Of a stretch of DNA of 64,000 nt, positions 13,001 through 45,215 are shown piece by piece. Where the stretch lies: the NCBI GenBank assembly GCA_964035545.1, contig OZ037769.1, positions 4,277,929 through 4,341,928 of the forward strand, written 5' to 3'. How positions within the stretch are numbered: the stretch's first letter is position 1; the number at the start of each line of letters is the position of its first letter. Origin of the DNA: Bugula neritina (lineage: Eukaryota > Bryozoa > Gymnolaemata > Cheilostomatida > Bugulidae). Position numbers and translations under genes: made by a program. The notes below the pieces were generated by a model. It saw only the letters and a program-made list of their open reading frames with translations, was not told the DNA's origin and made no database searches.

Positions 13001-16000
13001 TTGGCTACTAGAATGTGGTTGTTCATCGACAAGCCATGTTGGCCACTGTCATGGTTTTCCAAGTTTTTTAATTAGCAGGAAAAAATATGTTTCTTTAGAG
13101 AATAGAACCCGAGTTATTCCCAGCAACTTTGAATATAAAAAGATCCCTTTGTTCACGCTAGCAACCTGTATACCTATAGGTATTAGAGTTGGTACCAGTT
13201 GATTAAATAAAAAACTACTCTGTGAAAACGTGACATGCCAATTACACACAGTTTACTAGGTAAATGCATGTTTAGAAAACTTCAAATGCAAATAACCGCA
13301 ATGCGTTTTTTACTATTACAACAACCCCTTGCTGGTGAGCACAACTGATGGCTTGTGCTATTCCCATTGAATGCTTTTCTTTCTAAACTCAGCAGTGTTA
13401 GACTACAGGTTACAATCTTTAGTTTTGTTGCAAAAACTCAATTTGACACAAATGCTGAATTTTTTTAAAAGATTCAACATCGGCAAATCAACAACTTTAA
13501 CATTTTTCAAGTAACTCTAAAAACCTAGCTACCTAAAAACTGTGTATTACAGTTTCACGAAGAGGAGCACAGTTTTGTTTACCCAAAAAAGTTTTGTTTT
13601 GTTCTAGGACCAAAAAACATTTCACTTATAGTTGTGTTGTGTACTGCCACTTACCACCACCTCGCTTTTGATAGCTGTCCGCTCCACCACTGTTACTGTA
13701 AATATTGACACATTGCAGTACACCTGATACATTGGAGATACGTTTGTGACGAGCACCACACCACGGGACCACACACCACCTCTTCCTAGACTATCAACCC
13801 TGACTAATGTTGGACATTTTTCCTACTACTAGACCTTATTGCACAACACCTAGTTGTATTTAAACTTTCTTTTTAATAATCAACTCCCCAATTTATCTAT
13901 AAAAATGTGTCATATAAGCTTTTTGGTGAACACTCAAACTACCCAGCAACGTATGCCATTAGATTTAAGAATGTAACCTTGAACTCTTGATTAGAATTGT
14001 ATATAACCAACAAAAAATGTAATGTGTCCCGTGTGTGTGCGTCACCGTATCCCAGTCTGCGTACACTCTTGCCAGTTCGTATTCATGAAGTACACTTTGA
14101 CATTCAGGAATGAAACCTATTCCCAACAATGGGACCTCGACAAAAATTGAAAGCACATCTGCACAAAGCAGTATTACAACACAAATAATACATGTTGTGA
14201 CACCATAATATTGTAATTTATAGCACCCATTTAAAAAGCCTTTAAAGAAGTGGTCAATGTGTGTAATAGCCAAAGTTAACCCCTTCCCCACACATCCTAG
14301 CACTCAAGTGCTGAACATGAGCCAAAGGCATCATTTTGTGAATGAATCTGATAACCCAAAAACCTATAATATCAGCTTATAACCCTAGTGATCATTATAT
14401 ATTTAATGCAGACATTATTTTCATAACCTAACTTATACAGTCAAACGAAACCCTGGTGACGTATTTTCGCATTATTGCTTTGATTAGAGCAATTGTATTC
14501 AACTTACATGACACGTTATCAAGTCAAAATTTCTTGAAATAGACAATCTATGACAGCAGGAAAATAAGAAAATTGGGAAGAAATGTTAAGTTGAAAAACT
14601 TACCCATAGCTGTCTCTTCCACCCCCTGCAATAGAGAGCACATATTAGATAACTCCAAATTCTTACAACAAGAATAAAAGTTCGCCTAACAGAGTTAACA
14701 TTATAACTGAAATACAGCACTTATTTTATGCCGACGACGTGATTATCACATAGACATACCTCCATAGCCACCACTGTCATAACCTCTACTAGAGCCACCA
14801 CTGTCATAACCTCTGCCAGAGTTGCCACTGTCGTAACCTCTACTAGAGCTGCCACCATCATAACCTCTGCCAGAGCTGCCACCGTAACTATACCGAATGC
14901 ATATATAGTTACAAATAACTGTGACAGTGAGATATAATAAGTTAAAACAAAATAACAGTAAGCAAGTGAACAACTTACCCTCCCCCTCCTCCTCTACCGC
15001 CTCCATACCCGCCAGAATCACCACCTAAAACAATGAGTGGTAACTTAGCAACTAGTAATATTTCAGGATTCCAATGCTCAACTGATCACTATTAAAATTT
15101 CAAAAAATTGCTTGGAAAACTAGGATAGGCCTGGGAAAACTATAGACCAGAACTACAAATTTGGTTGATGATAAAAAAACAAAAGTAATATAGCTGTTAC
15201 CGTAGCCACCACCGCCACCTCCAGATGAATCTTGACCACCATAAGACTAAAAGTAAACAACACCAGTCATGTCATAACGTGAATGACAAAGGAAAGCAAT
15301 ATATAAAATATTTGAAAATTGATTTGCATAAAGCATATCTTTACAACCAATACAAACAATCAACCTTTAGTAATCATTATAGCTAACCTGCGACGAATTA
15401 TAACTGTTTCCATTATTGTAGCCACCGGAACCACTATATCTATAATTGAAAAGAACAATTTTAAATATAATCAAACACTCCTCTAAGTCTATACCCAATG
15501 AAAGGTGCATGATTTAAATATTCTGTTACAATTACTATGATCCTGAACTCAATTATAACGTAGCTGAACAATACATGTAGATACCTACCCTCCGCCGCCT
15601 CCGCCTTGCGAATAACCACCTCCACCATATCCGCCTCCACCGTATTCTGCAATACAACAAAACTAAAAGTAAAACCATTAACCAAAAGTAGAACAAACGA
15701 ACTGATGAATCAGAGATGAAATGCTTTCGCTTTAGGTAGTTTCTCCAAGTTTAGTGCAGCCCATCAAAAAATGCCACAGAATAGCTAGAATCACTATAAA
15801 AGTAATTCATAGTGTCGCCATCAGACTCAGCATGAGGCTGAGCAACAAAATGAAAATCAAAATGAAAACGATTTAAATTATTACTACTAGTACTACTACT
15901 AGAATTAATATTATCAGTAACAGTGCCATCATCGTGCGAAAAATTACAATAACAAACTAGAAATTATTTAAACAACAAATATAAAAAGAAAGCTATTTTG

Positions 16001-16014
16001 TACTTACGAGACAT
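10017..16014 (-). CDS. caz: FET-family RNA-binding protein (FUS/EWS/TAF15, cabeza-like)
   Basis: Thirteen exons: 16008-16014, 15589-15646, 15388-15439, 15201-15246, 14979-15024, 14760-14887, 14604-14625, 13655-13695, 12057-12277, 11796-11925, 11037-11268, 10445-10536 and 10017-10114. They join to 1173 nt, 390 residues. The order of domains is that of FET proteins. First is a Gly/Tyr/Ser low-complexity region (1-175) with four RGYDSGG-type repeats in exon 6. An RRM follows at about 178-266, with RNP2 IFIQGL and RNP1-like KGEATVTY. An RGG stretch (272-318) leads to a RanBP2 zinc finger (321-346: GDWSC, then CGNENFAWRDSCNKC) with all four cysteines. A second RGG stretch ends in RRSRPY, the PY nuclear import signal. 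These nuclear proteins act in transcription and RNA processing. Length is close to Drosophila cabeza. The low-complexity part is spread over eight exons, seven of only 7-58 nt. Confidence 0.95.
10192..10362 (+). mobile_element. tRNA-Thr-derived SINE, copy 1
   Basis: The tRNA-like head has an A box (TGGTCTAGGGG) and a B box (GGTTTGAGCCC). A family-specific body follows, including AAGGCCATTGGTGATGTTAG. A perfect 12-bp target duplication, AGGACTATTATA, lies at 10180-10191 and 10363-10374. This copy lies in the last intron of the FET gene and lacks the 3' extension seen in copies at 19.9, 38.4 and 49.8 kb. Confidence 0.88.
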
Positions 16015-16099
16015 GTTTGTATTGATTTCAAAACGGTCAATGCTGCGAACAGAAAGCGAGCTGAAATCAAAATGGATGAATGAATAAGATGGCCGCAAA

Positions 16100-18047
16100 G
16101 GAAGCCGCGCACGAGTCTTCTTATGTTTGATACAAATAAAATGCATTTTACATTTTAAAAACCTAAATTTTCATTATTTTCCAAAATCAAAACTAAAATT
16201 ATTAGTTTCTACCTAATTGAACCCGGTGGAAAGTTCCAAACGGGTACACAACTTCTAATTTCAATGCATTGTTTCATATATTTTTAAAAGGCAAGCATAA
16301 TTTACATATATAATTAATTATATTACTTTGAATACTTATACTATATTCACCTCTGTACACAATTACGATGTGGCCTCTATATTATACTTAATCTCAGTTA
16401 CCGTACCAGTAACCACAGCTTTATCATATACGAATTATATAAATATTATATATAACGTAACTATGTATTGCTGTTGGTAGTTGATACTCCTATATAAGGG
16501 CTATTATGATGCATGCAGCTAGCTCGTGGAACTCCGACATTCATTAACCATGGTTTCTATAATTAGTATTATGTAACTTTCAATTTAGTATTCAGTGCAT
16601 ACAATATATAATGGAATATTATACTGTGGAAAGAATTAATTAATTGTTTTTATTCATATGATGCTTTATATCTTCATTTACATGTAATTCTACTAGCTTT
16701 TACATCTTCTTTGCACACATATGCATCCTACCATAATGGCAGCCGTCACCAGCTTTGCAGACGATGATGCTGCTCAGAGACATACAACCAAGCTTCATTT
16801 GAATACAAAAAATTATATCTTACAGTGTTTACTTCATTTAGTTATAAAACATAAATTGGCGAGTTCTTGTAAAATTAATTTTGATTTTGATAGAATGTTT
16901 AAATGTTGAACACATTAAATATTCTAAGAGATAGCACTGTCAGGAATTGATCTTTCTTCAGACATAATATGTAATAACCTAGTCCTTGCCAGAATTGTGT
17001 TAAAAAATCAACTTTTGGGGATATAGCAGATAACACTGCAATAAACTACAACTTCTCACTAGGCAATTACTGATGCAATAATCATATAAAAAACAGTGAA
17101 AAATTTAACAAGTGTTTATATTTATTACTATAATATTGGACATTTGCTATCTAATATAATATATATAATCTATGCAACAAAAAGTAACAGAAGAAATAAA
17201 AACAAAACTGGAATATGTGTATAACTTTAGGTAAATATCTTTTAAGCAGTATGCCAAAAAATAATAGCGCTTTTGAATACTCAAAAACTCAAACATAAAA
17301 TAAAACAAATAATTATGCGGGAGAATAAGTTTCATGGCATGATGCTAATACTTTTCAAACAGGAAATGCTACGACTAACTAATTACACAGATGCCCTTAT
17401 ATATTTTCAGGTAAGGCTCTTCTAACCCAGCGATGACTGTAAAACAACAAGCAGAGCGTGCAACATAAATTGACAGCAAACATGAAGCCTTTAAAAGAGA
17501 GGAATGAAGGTTGATTGTATCGGCACATGGTATAAGATTATGTCATTTTGCTCGGCTATGAAGAAAAACAAATAAATAGGACTATCAACATTACATACAT
17601 CTTTTCATATTCTTTACATCTATACCAAAAATATTTCATACTGCTAAATAATAAAAGCTATAAATCTAAGGCTATTTTTATCAGATCTGAAGGCGATAAT
17701 CACAATGATTAAACGAATTTAAAGTGCAAATAACTCACTGTTCACAATTTTAATTTGTGTTTGAACAACTTTATCACAAGTGGCTAGTGGTTATACAGGA
17801 TACATGCGAGAGCTTGGTTATTTGAACAAAAGAAATAACTATATGAAAAAGTAAGGCAACACCCTGAGTCAATCATGCCTTCTCTGTAGAACTGAAACCT
17901 GAGCGGGAGTGATCAGTCGCCAAGAACGAGGAATTCTAAAGATATTGCCCAGATGCCAAATTGCTTGTCAATATTGTAAATGACTTCTAAAGAAAAATAT
18001 GCATGTCATTAGAGATCAGATATGCTGAAAGTGAAGAGCTCAAAGGG
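16100..18047. other. AT-rich intergenic region, FET 5' flank to HEX 3' flank
   Basis: This region should hold the FET promoter near 16.1 kb and the 3' UTR of the hexosaminidase gene to its right. A minus-strand AATAAA (TTTATT at 17121-17126) is a possible poly(A) signal for the latter. I see no other gene or repeat. Confidence 0.45.
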
Positions 18048-34000
<15,953 letters not shown>

Positions 34001-34719
34001 TTTATCTCAAGTTTAGAATCTTCTACCACTTGACATACTCTGCAAAGGAGTAAAGGCAGTAAAGTACTTATGCTTGTTCAGCATCACAAATCCTGTAGAA
34101 GCCAGATAGCTTTTAAAATTTAAATCATGCATGTAGTATGCCGTAGAGGCTTCAAATTAACACGGGACCAAAAGTCTTGACTTTGCTTATTAAACTTGGT
34201 AGAGACTGTACTACTAGTCTAACCAAACTCTTGCTAATCTATGGGTATATATTATGCTTCTATAACTCACAGCTATCATCACCAGATTAACATGTAAACT
34301 GTATTAAATTCAACAGCATGGCTTCAAAAAATGTAATATAATCTATCGATTACAGCATCTAAATAGAGAGAATATTAACGATAAAATGTTATAAATTCAT
34401 CAACAATTGACAAGTACCATGCTATAAAAATAAGAATAACGTTTAGAAAATATAGCCATGTTATACTAGTATTATGAGAAAGAATAGTTGATTTCATAGC
34501 TGGCTGAAAGTAAACACAACTAGCTACATTTGGCTGCAAGATATTAGCTCACTCCAACTTTGATTTTCATTCTAACTTTTAAAGCAAACAAAATACTTGG
34601 ACTTTCATTAGGATTACCAACATATAACAACTTTACATATTTGCAATACTTTTAATATTAAGAGAAAATGTAATGTTAACACTGTTAATCATACACTCAC
34701 ATATTTTAATACCTCAACA

Positions 34720-36210
34720 GCCAAACTCAAGCTTAAATAAAGTAATGGTAATTTTTATTAAAATAAAAATAAATTAGTATTGCATATAATAAATTTTAAG
34801 ATTAATTATAGCCTTTCAGCTAAGTGATTAATACTAATAGTAGTAAACTGCTAGTTTTAGTAATACAATCAACTGCAATATACTCATGCTACTAATACTA
34901 TAAATGTATAAGTTAATATTTTAGAAAACCCAATACGGCAATACCAAGAGCATTATTATCAGCATAACTAATACTACTAGTAATACAATTAGTATTACTG
35001 AACAATGATCACCACCTTAAGTCTATGAATTTATTATTTAGTGATTTACTAACTTCTTATCTATTAAATTATAAATTAAATTAAATACAAGTGATACAAG
35101 ACATCAATTGCATTCCAATATGAAGTTTAATGATATTGAGATTGACAGCCATTGGCTATCTAGTTAGGCTCTAACGCTAAGCCAATACTGATTTAAATTA
35201 TTTTCATCCTGAGATATCCACCAAACTACAAGATTAAACATCACTAATATTAAAAGTTATTATCACTATTAGTATTGCATTAGTAATAGCAATACCAATA
35301 CTATTAGTACTAATACTAATAGTATTAGTATTAGTACTAAATCAATATTTTTATCATTATTATAAATATTATTATAAGGATATCTACAGCCTGATTCTCA
35401 ATCTGAGAATTTGAATATCAGCATCAATTTGAAATTCAAAATTTATTTAAAACTTAATTTCACTATCTAAAGACTAAAAATAAACCACTAATAATATCAA
35501 TATGATATTGATAGTCATACTCAGAGTCATAGTGATGCACTTGAACTTGAAGTAAAAGTAAAACTAAATATCAATGCTGAAAGTGAATAGATTATTCATT
35601 TATATTTTATAATAATCATTACGATGATGATCATAAACTCAAACTGTCATTGATGAGACTGAGCGAATTTTATATAATACTAATACTAATATAAATATTA
35701 ATCATGATTGGTGATATTCATATCTATTTTCATATTCATATTGATCACTAATTGATGAAATTCAAATTTCTATCCATATTCATATTGAATTTGATAATGA
35801 TATAACAATGTTATTCACTTATAGTTATTCAGTTATACTTATACAGTTATACTTATACTTATAGTTATTGTAATTGTGATATTCACTTAATTTTGAGGTT
35901 ATTCTAATACTTATAGCTATACATTAACTTATAGACATAGTATTAGTTATAGTAATACTTAAGTTATTGACGTTCATATAATTATTATCATTACTATTAC
36001 TATTACTATTAGTATTATTTACACTCGAACTTGCAGTTACTGTCAGTGTTAGACTTAGTGTTACTGAGAGTGAGTGTTCGTGCTACACTTACAGTTTTAG
36101 TTTACAAGTACAGTAAATGTAATACTAGTAGTAATACTAATACTAATACTAATAGTCATAGTAATACTAATAGTAATAGTTATACTTATAGTATGAATAA
36201 ATTTAAATTA
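34720..36210. repeat. Degenerate (cryptically simple) short-period tract II
   Basis: The same texture as tract I at 5.4-7.3 kb: runs of ATTAGTATTACTAATACTAA, GATATTGATAGTCATACTCA and ACTTATAGTTATTCAGTTAT, with a loose 6-bp or 3-bp period. It has no coding potential; short open frames such as 36031-36213 follow the repeat. Confidence 0.6.
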
Positions 36211-36475
36211 TAAAGTAAGTTATCAACTTTAATGATACTGATAATAGTCACTAGTTTAACTTTAAGTAGTAGCTCTATGAGAACATTCGTTGAGGCTCAG
36301 GCTGCCTGATTACATATTGCTACGACAGGGCATTCGCAGCCCACGGATAACTTAAAGTTTAACTTGATGGTCTAGGACTCTAGTTTCTACCTCTACATAG
36401 TTCAGATGTTCTTATAATAGTAGCTTTCACTTTGTTTCGCAGCATATCTGTTTCGGTTTCGATCGTTACTTCTCA

Positions 36476-36715
36476 TTGGTACTAAATTGTTTTGAGCAGT
36501 TAACAAAAGGGCGTTATTTCAGCGACAAGCAACCAAAAGCTTGTGGAGAAGACAATACTCAGTGTTATTGCTATTGGGTAGAACACGGGTGTTCAAAAGA
36601 TGCTTGTATAGTTACATATAGGAATGGTGTTACTTTTACCGCATTTCTTTTAGTTATTAGATATTATTTAAAGACTTTAAGCACTAAGAAACAGACTGAG
36701 ACATCCTTGCGCTGA
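36476..36715 (+). other. Unassigned 79-residue open frame with clustered cysteines
   Basis: The middle of the frame is cysteine-rich (CGEDNTQCYCYWVEHGC, then KDAC), unlike the low-complexity surroundings. A possible acceptor (TTATTTCAG) falls inside the frame at about 36512-36520, so it could be a single exon of an unseen gene. No signal peptide, no partner exons and no recognised domain. It may be chance. Confidence 0.2.
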
Positions 36716-37954
36716 CTGTCATCTGCAATAGCTATCAAGTAAAAAAGTAAGCGTGTAAATGAAAAGACAACTCCCCTTTAAAATCACATTGTGTTTTAGC
36801 TATATGCTTTTGTTCACAGGCCACTCAACTCAACTGCCATTTTTTACAACATAAATAGATTTAACAAACAAGCGATTGCCATTTACTGTAAGAGATAAAA
36901 AAACAAATATATAAAAATGTGGAAGCCTAAACATTATAATCGTGGATCTTTAAGCAAGCTGCATTTGCTGCATTACAAACCAGTAATGTAGACTGCAGTT
37001 TTAGTTGGCGATACTATTGTTATAAAAATAGAAATTGTGAAATCAAAGTGAAAGTATAAATCTCGTCAGAAAACTGCTCAATCATTGGCTATACTAACTC
37101 GAAAGTTTCTTAGCCGCACAAAGTTGGTGGGCACTGAGGGCAGCAGTTGGGGATATTATAGAGTCTGGTGAAAGGGGTTTAAAATTTGAACACTTATGTC
37201 TGTACTAACGCTACATCCACTGACCCCCAACTTTGTGCTGCTTTTAGTGATTCCTATACCAATCGATTTAATATCAGCATTTGTAACTCATAGCAGTCAG
37301 CTTTAGCAGTGAATAGGTCAGAACTATGACTTAAAGCACTACAGTAGTGCAGAATGATAGGTCTAGAAGCTGCTAGTGCGGGGTTAGAACCTAGAGCATA
37401 GCTGCATGAATAGGCAAACACATGCTATTTATAGATATATTCAATATTTCTATCAATTTAGTTTTTGTAATAAAACAATTCAAGCTTGTAATATAGTTAT
37501 GTATTGCATATCATGTATGCACTTTGCATGTGCGCACTGATACCTAAAGTATGATATTCCAGTGCAACACACTTACAGCTTAATCACCCATTCATTTGCA
37601 ACTAATGAGCTTCTATATAGCTAATATTATTAAAAATTCAGAGATGAGAGGTAAATATTTCATTAAAATTTATTTTAATAGTTAATTGAATTAAATTTAT
37701 ATTAAAATTAACATTTCAATATAAAATTTTGTTCCAACCTTAGGTGTTAATGTTGAAAATAATTGGAAGAAATTATATTGTTCACATCAGTGTATAGCTA
37801 GTTAACATACACATTATCATTTAGGATTTGGTTGGATGAGGTAATATACTTAGATTATTATGCTGATGTCTATGCTCTATATGAATTGTACATCAATGTT
37901 ATTTTAAGATGCACAATTTTCTATAAGAAAGTGTAAGCATTCACTATACACACA

Positions 37955-40146
37955 TTAGTAATGAGAAGCAGGACAGCTGGATGGTATAACAGTTTTCTTG
38001 TAATCAAAGACTCGGTTATATTTGCAGACTTTAGGAAGAGCTTGGTTGATAAACAGGTCCCTGACCCCGGCAGCATATGTGCATCCTTTTTCAGCTTTCT
38101 TGAAACATTTGTCAGCTGTTTTTTTTCTGTGACTAAAAACAAAATGAGCATAAGCATAATTTAGAAATTTGTAGCAGCTATATCCTAAATTATTAACACC
38201 TATGCCAAAGATATAAATATCATACAGTAATTTGACAAGCAAATTTATGGAAGCAATAGAAACTATTATATTCTACTAAAACATTTTTAAATCAACATAA
38301 TATAGTTTTTACAGTATAGTATACAAGCTTCATGAAACTAAATTTAAGAATCAGCCATGGTCTATAGGAGTTAGAGCGTTTGTCTAGTAAACACAAAGTC
38401 ATGGGTTCGAACCCTGGTAAATGCCATTGGTGATGTTAGGAAGAGCATCCAGTCATAGTTGCTCTTGTGTCACATATGAGTAAGCGCTTAGCTTGCTTTA
38501 AAATATTCTTTCTCATCAGGGGTTTTTGCAGGAGTAGTGAATATAAACTTAAATATCAACTTTTTTAAAAAATACAATGATTGTAAATACGATACGAATT
38601 TGCATAGGACATGCTTGCGTTAATATAGGTGTATATGCTATCTCAATCATCTATAATTTGAACTGCCAACTACAAATATAAAAATGCTTGAACTGCAAAA
38701 TTCATAGAACATATTTTTGTTTGTAAAATGCTAAGATAAGTTCTTTTACTAAAAGTTTCCAAGAATAGAAGTTTTATGGTCATAATGACGAAAAAGTTGT
38801 TTATTGCATAAAAAGATTGTTTCTAATGAATAAAAAAAGGAAGTTATTTGAACGTGTTAAAGTCACTTAGCCCAGTTTGTTAAAATAGTTTTAAAGATGA
38901 CATAAAGCCAACTATAATATTAACTATGTTCTCACCCAAGTGGCATTATTAAGCATTACTTTAAAAAATATGCAAATGACTTACCAAAGGATTCTTTGTC
39001 CACTTGATTCAAACAACTTCTGAAGGCATGTTGGAAGTTGACCACATCCTAAAAAGTGGCAAATAAGATTATAAACTGTGCTTTTATTAACACTTTCCTT
39101 ATATACTCAAGCAATTTATGAATCAGTAGCACAATTTGAATTAAAAATGTATAGCAATTGTTTCTTACCATCTTGTGGAAGCTCAATGTTTGGGCAGTTT
39201 GGAGCAAAGAGTCTTACATAATGAACAGATTGTACCATCCTTTTGACAGGATCTTCCGCAACGCAATCACTGACAGCTTCGTTCAGGACATCTCTGGCTC
39301 TGAATTGAATAAGCATAACATGTAATTGTTATAACTGCAAGTTTTAATGTTTTGCGAAAATTCACTAAAACATAGAATTGCACGAAGGATATGAAATTAT
39401 TAAGCCATTTTACAAAGTAGGACATTTATTATTTTATGATTACTCACTCCAAGCATTTCTTCCGCTCCTTCGTCAAGACTAATTGTTTATACTCACAAAA
39501 TGAGTTGAAAAGTTTGTCTTCACATGCTACAAAATTATATTCAGCTGATTTAAAACATATTAAAGACAATATTAATTTGATTGCATAAAATATATTCTGA
39601 AAGCAGATTTGATGCTATAACAATTACCAACTGTTTAATAGTTGTTACACGTACAAAAAATCATAATAATATTATACGCAGATAAAAGAGAAATAAAATG
39701 TTTATATGATAGATTTTATCTGCTTCATACTTACAAGGCTTATTGTGAGTATTTCCATCGTCAGCTTTAACACTTCCTATATTTGCAAACAATGATACTA
39801 TTTCATTAAAGTTATAAAGCTTCAAATACTTAAATACTTCAATAATTGAAATATTCATACATTAAGCAGTAAAAGTATATTATGTAACGCAACCAGTAAG
39901 TTCAAATATATGTTATATAAAGCAGTTAGCATTTCTACTCACCAATAGCTAAGATAACAGCACATAATGCAATGGTAACTTTCACAGACGCTGCAAATAA
40001 CCGTAACATGTTATTATATATTATAGGAGTTTTCAAGATAATACACTTTGACATACATTGAGTAAACTGTCTTATTTAATTAAACAACACAAAAAAGAAG
40101 GTTAGCATCTAAAAAAATATTTTATCATTAGCATTTACCTACCCAT
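37955..40146 (-). CDS. Secreted cysteine-rich protein, gene A of a three-member family
   Basis: Seven exons: 40143-40146, 39943-39990, 39735-39776, 39448-39526, 39169-39299, 38985-39048 and 37955-38132. Lengths are 4, 48, 42, 79, 131, 64 and 178 nt, giving 181 residues. Exons 1-2 encode a hydrophobic signal peptide (MASVKVTIALCAVILAIG). Exon 3 is a short polar linker. The mature part carries 13 cysteines, with conserved blocks SCEDKLFNSFCEYKQLVLTK, ARDVLNEAVSDCVAEDPVKR, CGQLPTCLQKLF, an adjacent CC pair, and GCTYAAGVRDLFINQALPKVC. I do not recognise a known family. The helix-like spacing suggests a disulfide-rich alpha-helical secreted protein. Its head-to-head neighbour is gene B. A SINE sits in the sixth intron. 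Confidence 0.87.
38354..38555 (+). mobile_element. tRNA-Thr-derived SINE, copy 4
   Basis: The clearest tRNA-like head. The anticodon arm TGTCTAGTAAACA reads anticodon AGT (Thr), and the B box is GGGTTCGAACCC. The body and tail match the other copies. It lies in intron 6 of gene A, antisense to the gene. Confidence 0.88.
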
Positions 40147-40236
40147 TCTGTAAAACAGTGCAGATTGTAGGTTTCTTTGGTATGAATATAGCAATGTGCT
40201 TTGTGTAAAACTGTGAAAATTTTCAACCTATGTAGT

Positions 40237-40277
40237 CACTTATATACAAAAAATTGTGTAATAAAATTGATATAATC
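40237..40277 (-). promoter_or_regulatory. Core promoter of gene A
   Basis: On the minus strand: GATTATATCAATTT, then ATTACACAA, then TTTTTTGTATATAAGTG. The TATA motif lies about 95 bp upstream of the ATG. Both elements recur before gene B, and the TATA motif recurs before gene D. Confidence 0.7.
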
Positions 40278-40873
40278 TTATATTAAGTAAATCTGTGGGT
40301 TGTATGTTGCAGTAAAAAACAGGAGTTCCTGATGATTATATGTATTGTTATTATAGCACATCCTATTGTATTCAAACTGCTAAGTCGTTAGAGAATAATC
40401 TGTTTCGCCGGTGAACATAAATATTGACACCTTCATATACTCAGCATATGAAAAGAGATGAGAAATTATCTACATTATACCAATTTATTCTAAAAATCAA
40501 AACAATTTTATACAAATACTGGATTTTTATGGTTGACAAAGTATAAGATGATAGGTAAGCTTAAATTAATTTATTTCCTGTCATAGTATATTCTCTGCAG
40601 CAAATAATATGTTATGAAAAAGTAGTTAAATTTATATTCGGTTACATCACATAGAAAGCTGCAAGTTAAGCAATCAAAATATTTCAAGATGTTGTGTGTA
40701 GCTTTTATATTCTGTAATAATAACAATATAATAACTCCACATTAATATTATTGCAAATATTATATGTATATACATATACATATGCTTGATTTAACAGTAA
40801 GTTATATTTTTAGCAGCAAAATTTATAATTTGCAACTGTATGCATTTGACAGCATCTGCATGTTTGCATAATG

Positions 40874-41070
<197 letters not shown>

Positions 41071-41920
41071 CCTGTGTGCGTGTATGTGTAAGCCAATTTG
41101 TCAAAAAACACTTTATTTTCAGGAAACCAACTTGGGTGCATTGTATTATGTTTCACATGTTTTATGAGAAAGTGTCAGTGATGAGCAACTGTCAAGGAAT
41201 TAGATTGCTACCAAGCGTGCTATAGGAAGAGATTATATTCTAGAATGATTTAGCAGTTTGAGTACAATAGGATGAACCATAGGCATAAAGTATTAAGAGA
41301 TTAGTCACTATAACAATACTTGTAATCATAAGGAATATACCTATGACGTTTTTGTTAATACATATACTATCCACAGCATTATTAAATGCCGGATTGTAGC
41401 TATTTTAACGCACAAGTTAAAAATACGTTTAATTACTCGGAATAAAAGTGAGCACAAGGAGATGGACATGTCTTAATACTTTGCTTTGAAGACAATTATA
41501 TTGTGATTAGTCACTGTTTCACTGTCATTCACCACCTGATGAAAATCGTACGTCATTAACCCAAGCTTTTATCATCCCTAAACCAGCCCGTAACCCCTCT
41601 ATATTTGACTTCTATACTGTCAACACCCGGACATTGCAATAAGGAACAACACCTACCTAGCTCGGTGGCAACATATATCATTTGCAATATAACTATAAAC
41701 TCCTATGATTTAATTCCTCATTTTACCTGCAGCTTTATTTTATAACTTATTTCCTTATTTTCTATTGTATTGTATTCTGACATAGGAGAACTTATTTCAA
41801 TATGACACAGGAACACCTTTCTGCCCCTGCAGTTTATTTTAATTCAATGGGAAGTTTCTTTACAATACAAGGTCACCAAGATTAACCTCCGATTATCCTC
41901 TAACTTATTTAATAATCTCG

Positions 41921-41971
41921 GATTATATCAATTTGATTACACAAATACATGTTTTGGTTGGTATATAAGTG
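41921..41971 (+). promoter_or_regulatory. Core promoter of gene B
   Basis: GATTATATCAATTT and ATTACACAA at 41921-41944, followed by GTATATAAGTG at 41961-41971, about 95 bp before the ATG. The arrangement is the same as for gene A. The rest of 40250-42060 holds the TC repeat and AT-rich sequence. Confidence 0.7.
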
Positions 41972-42062
41972 GATACTCAAGTTAAATATATTCACACTTC
42001 TTCAGATAATTGTATTGCTGGCCATCTTTTAGAATTTTATAACTTTTGCAATCTGATCGAGA

Positions 42063-44245
<2,183 letters not shown>

Positions 44246-44703
44246 ATACTTATACACTATCTCATATAATCAATGCACTTTGAACTAACATTGAAATATC
44301 TCTTTATACTAGACTATAACAGCATCTTATATTGAGAGATTTTCTAACTTAAACCTTGTTAAAACACACCTATTCCAACAAGTTTCAACAGTTTCAATTA
44401 TATTTTTGCTATAGCTTATGTAAATAAACCCAAATATAGTTCTATATATACACCTAACACTCCTTTGTAGTTGATGTTAACAACTATATAATTAAAGCAA
44501 TAGTTTAGTAACCTGGCATATTTAGTTTACTATAAGCATGATACATACTATATGTTGATAATCAGATAATTTTCAGTACAGAAACAAATTGCATTCATGC
44601 AGAGCCAGTTTGTAAATTTATAATACAATAAATAATTATAATAAGACAAAACAATTACCTATAATAAGGTTCCTTATTATACTAGGATAAATGGACAACT
44701 GCA

Positions 44704-45215
<512 letters not shown>

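Larger units (their letters stand above)
34001..37954. other. Gene-poor region between HEX promoter and gene A
   Basis: It contains the presumed HEX promoter just right of 34000, the second degenerate simple-sequence tract, one open frame of unknown status (36476-36715) and a small inverted repeat (37111-37130 with 37226-37243). No other gene can be supported. Confidence 0.5.

Noticed and set aside
15708-15735. Possible second hammerhead (CTGATGA followed by GAAA)
   Set aside because: The base after CTGATGA does not pair as required and no stem III or stem I partner is present.
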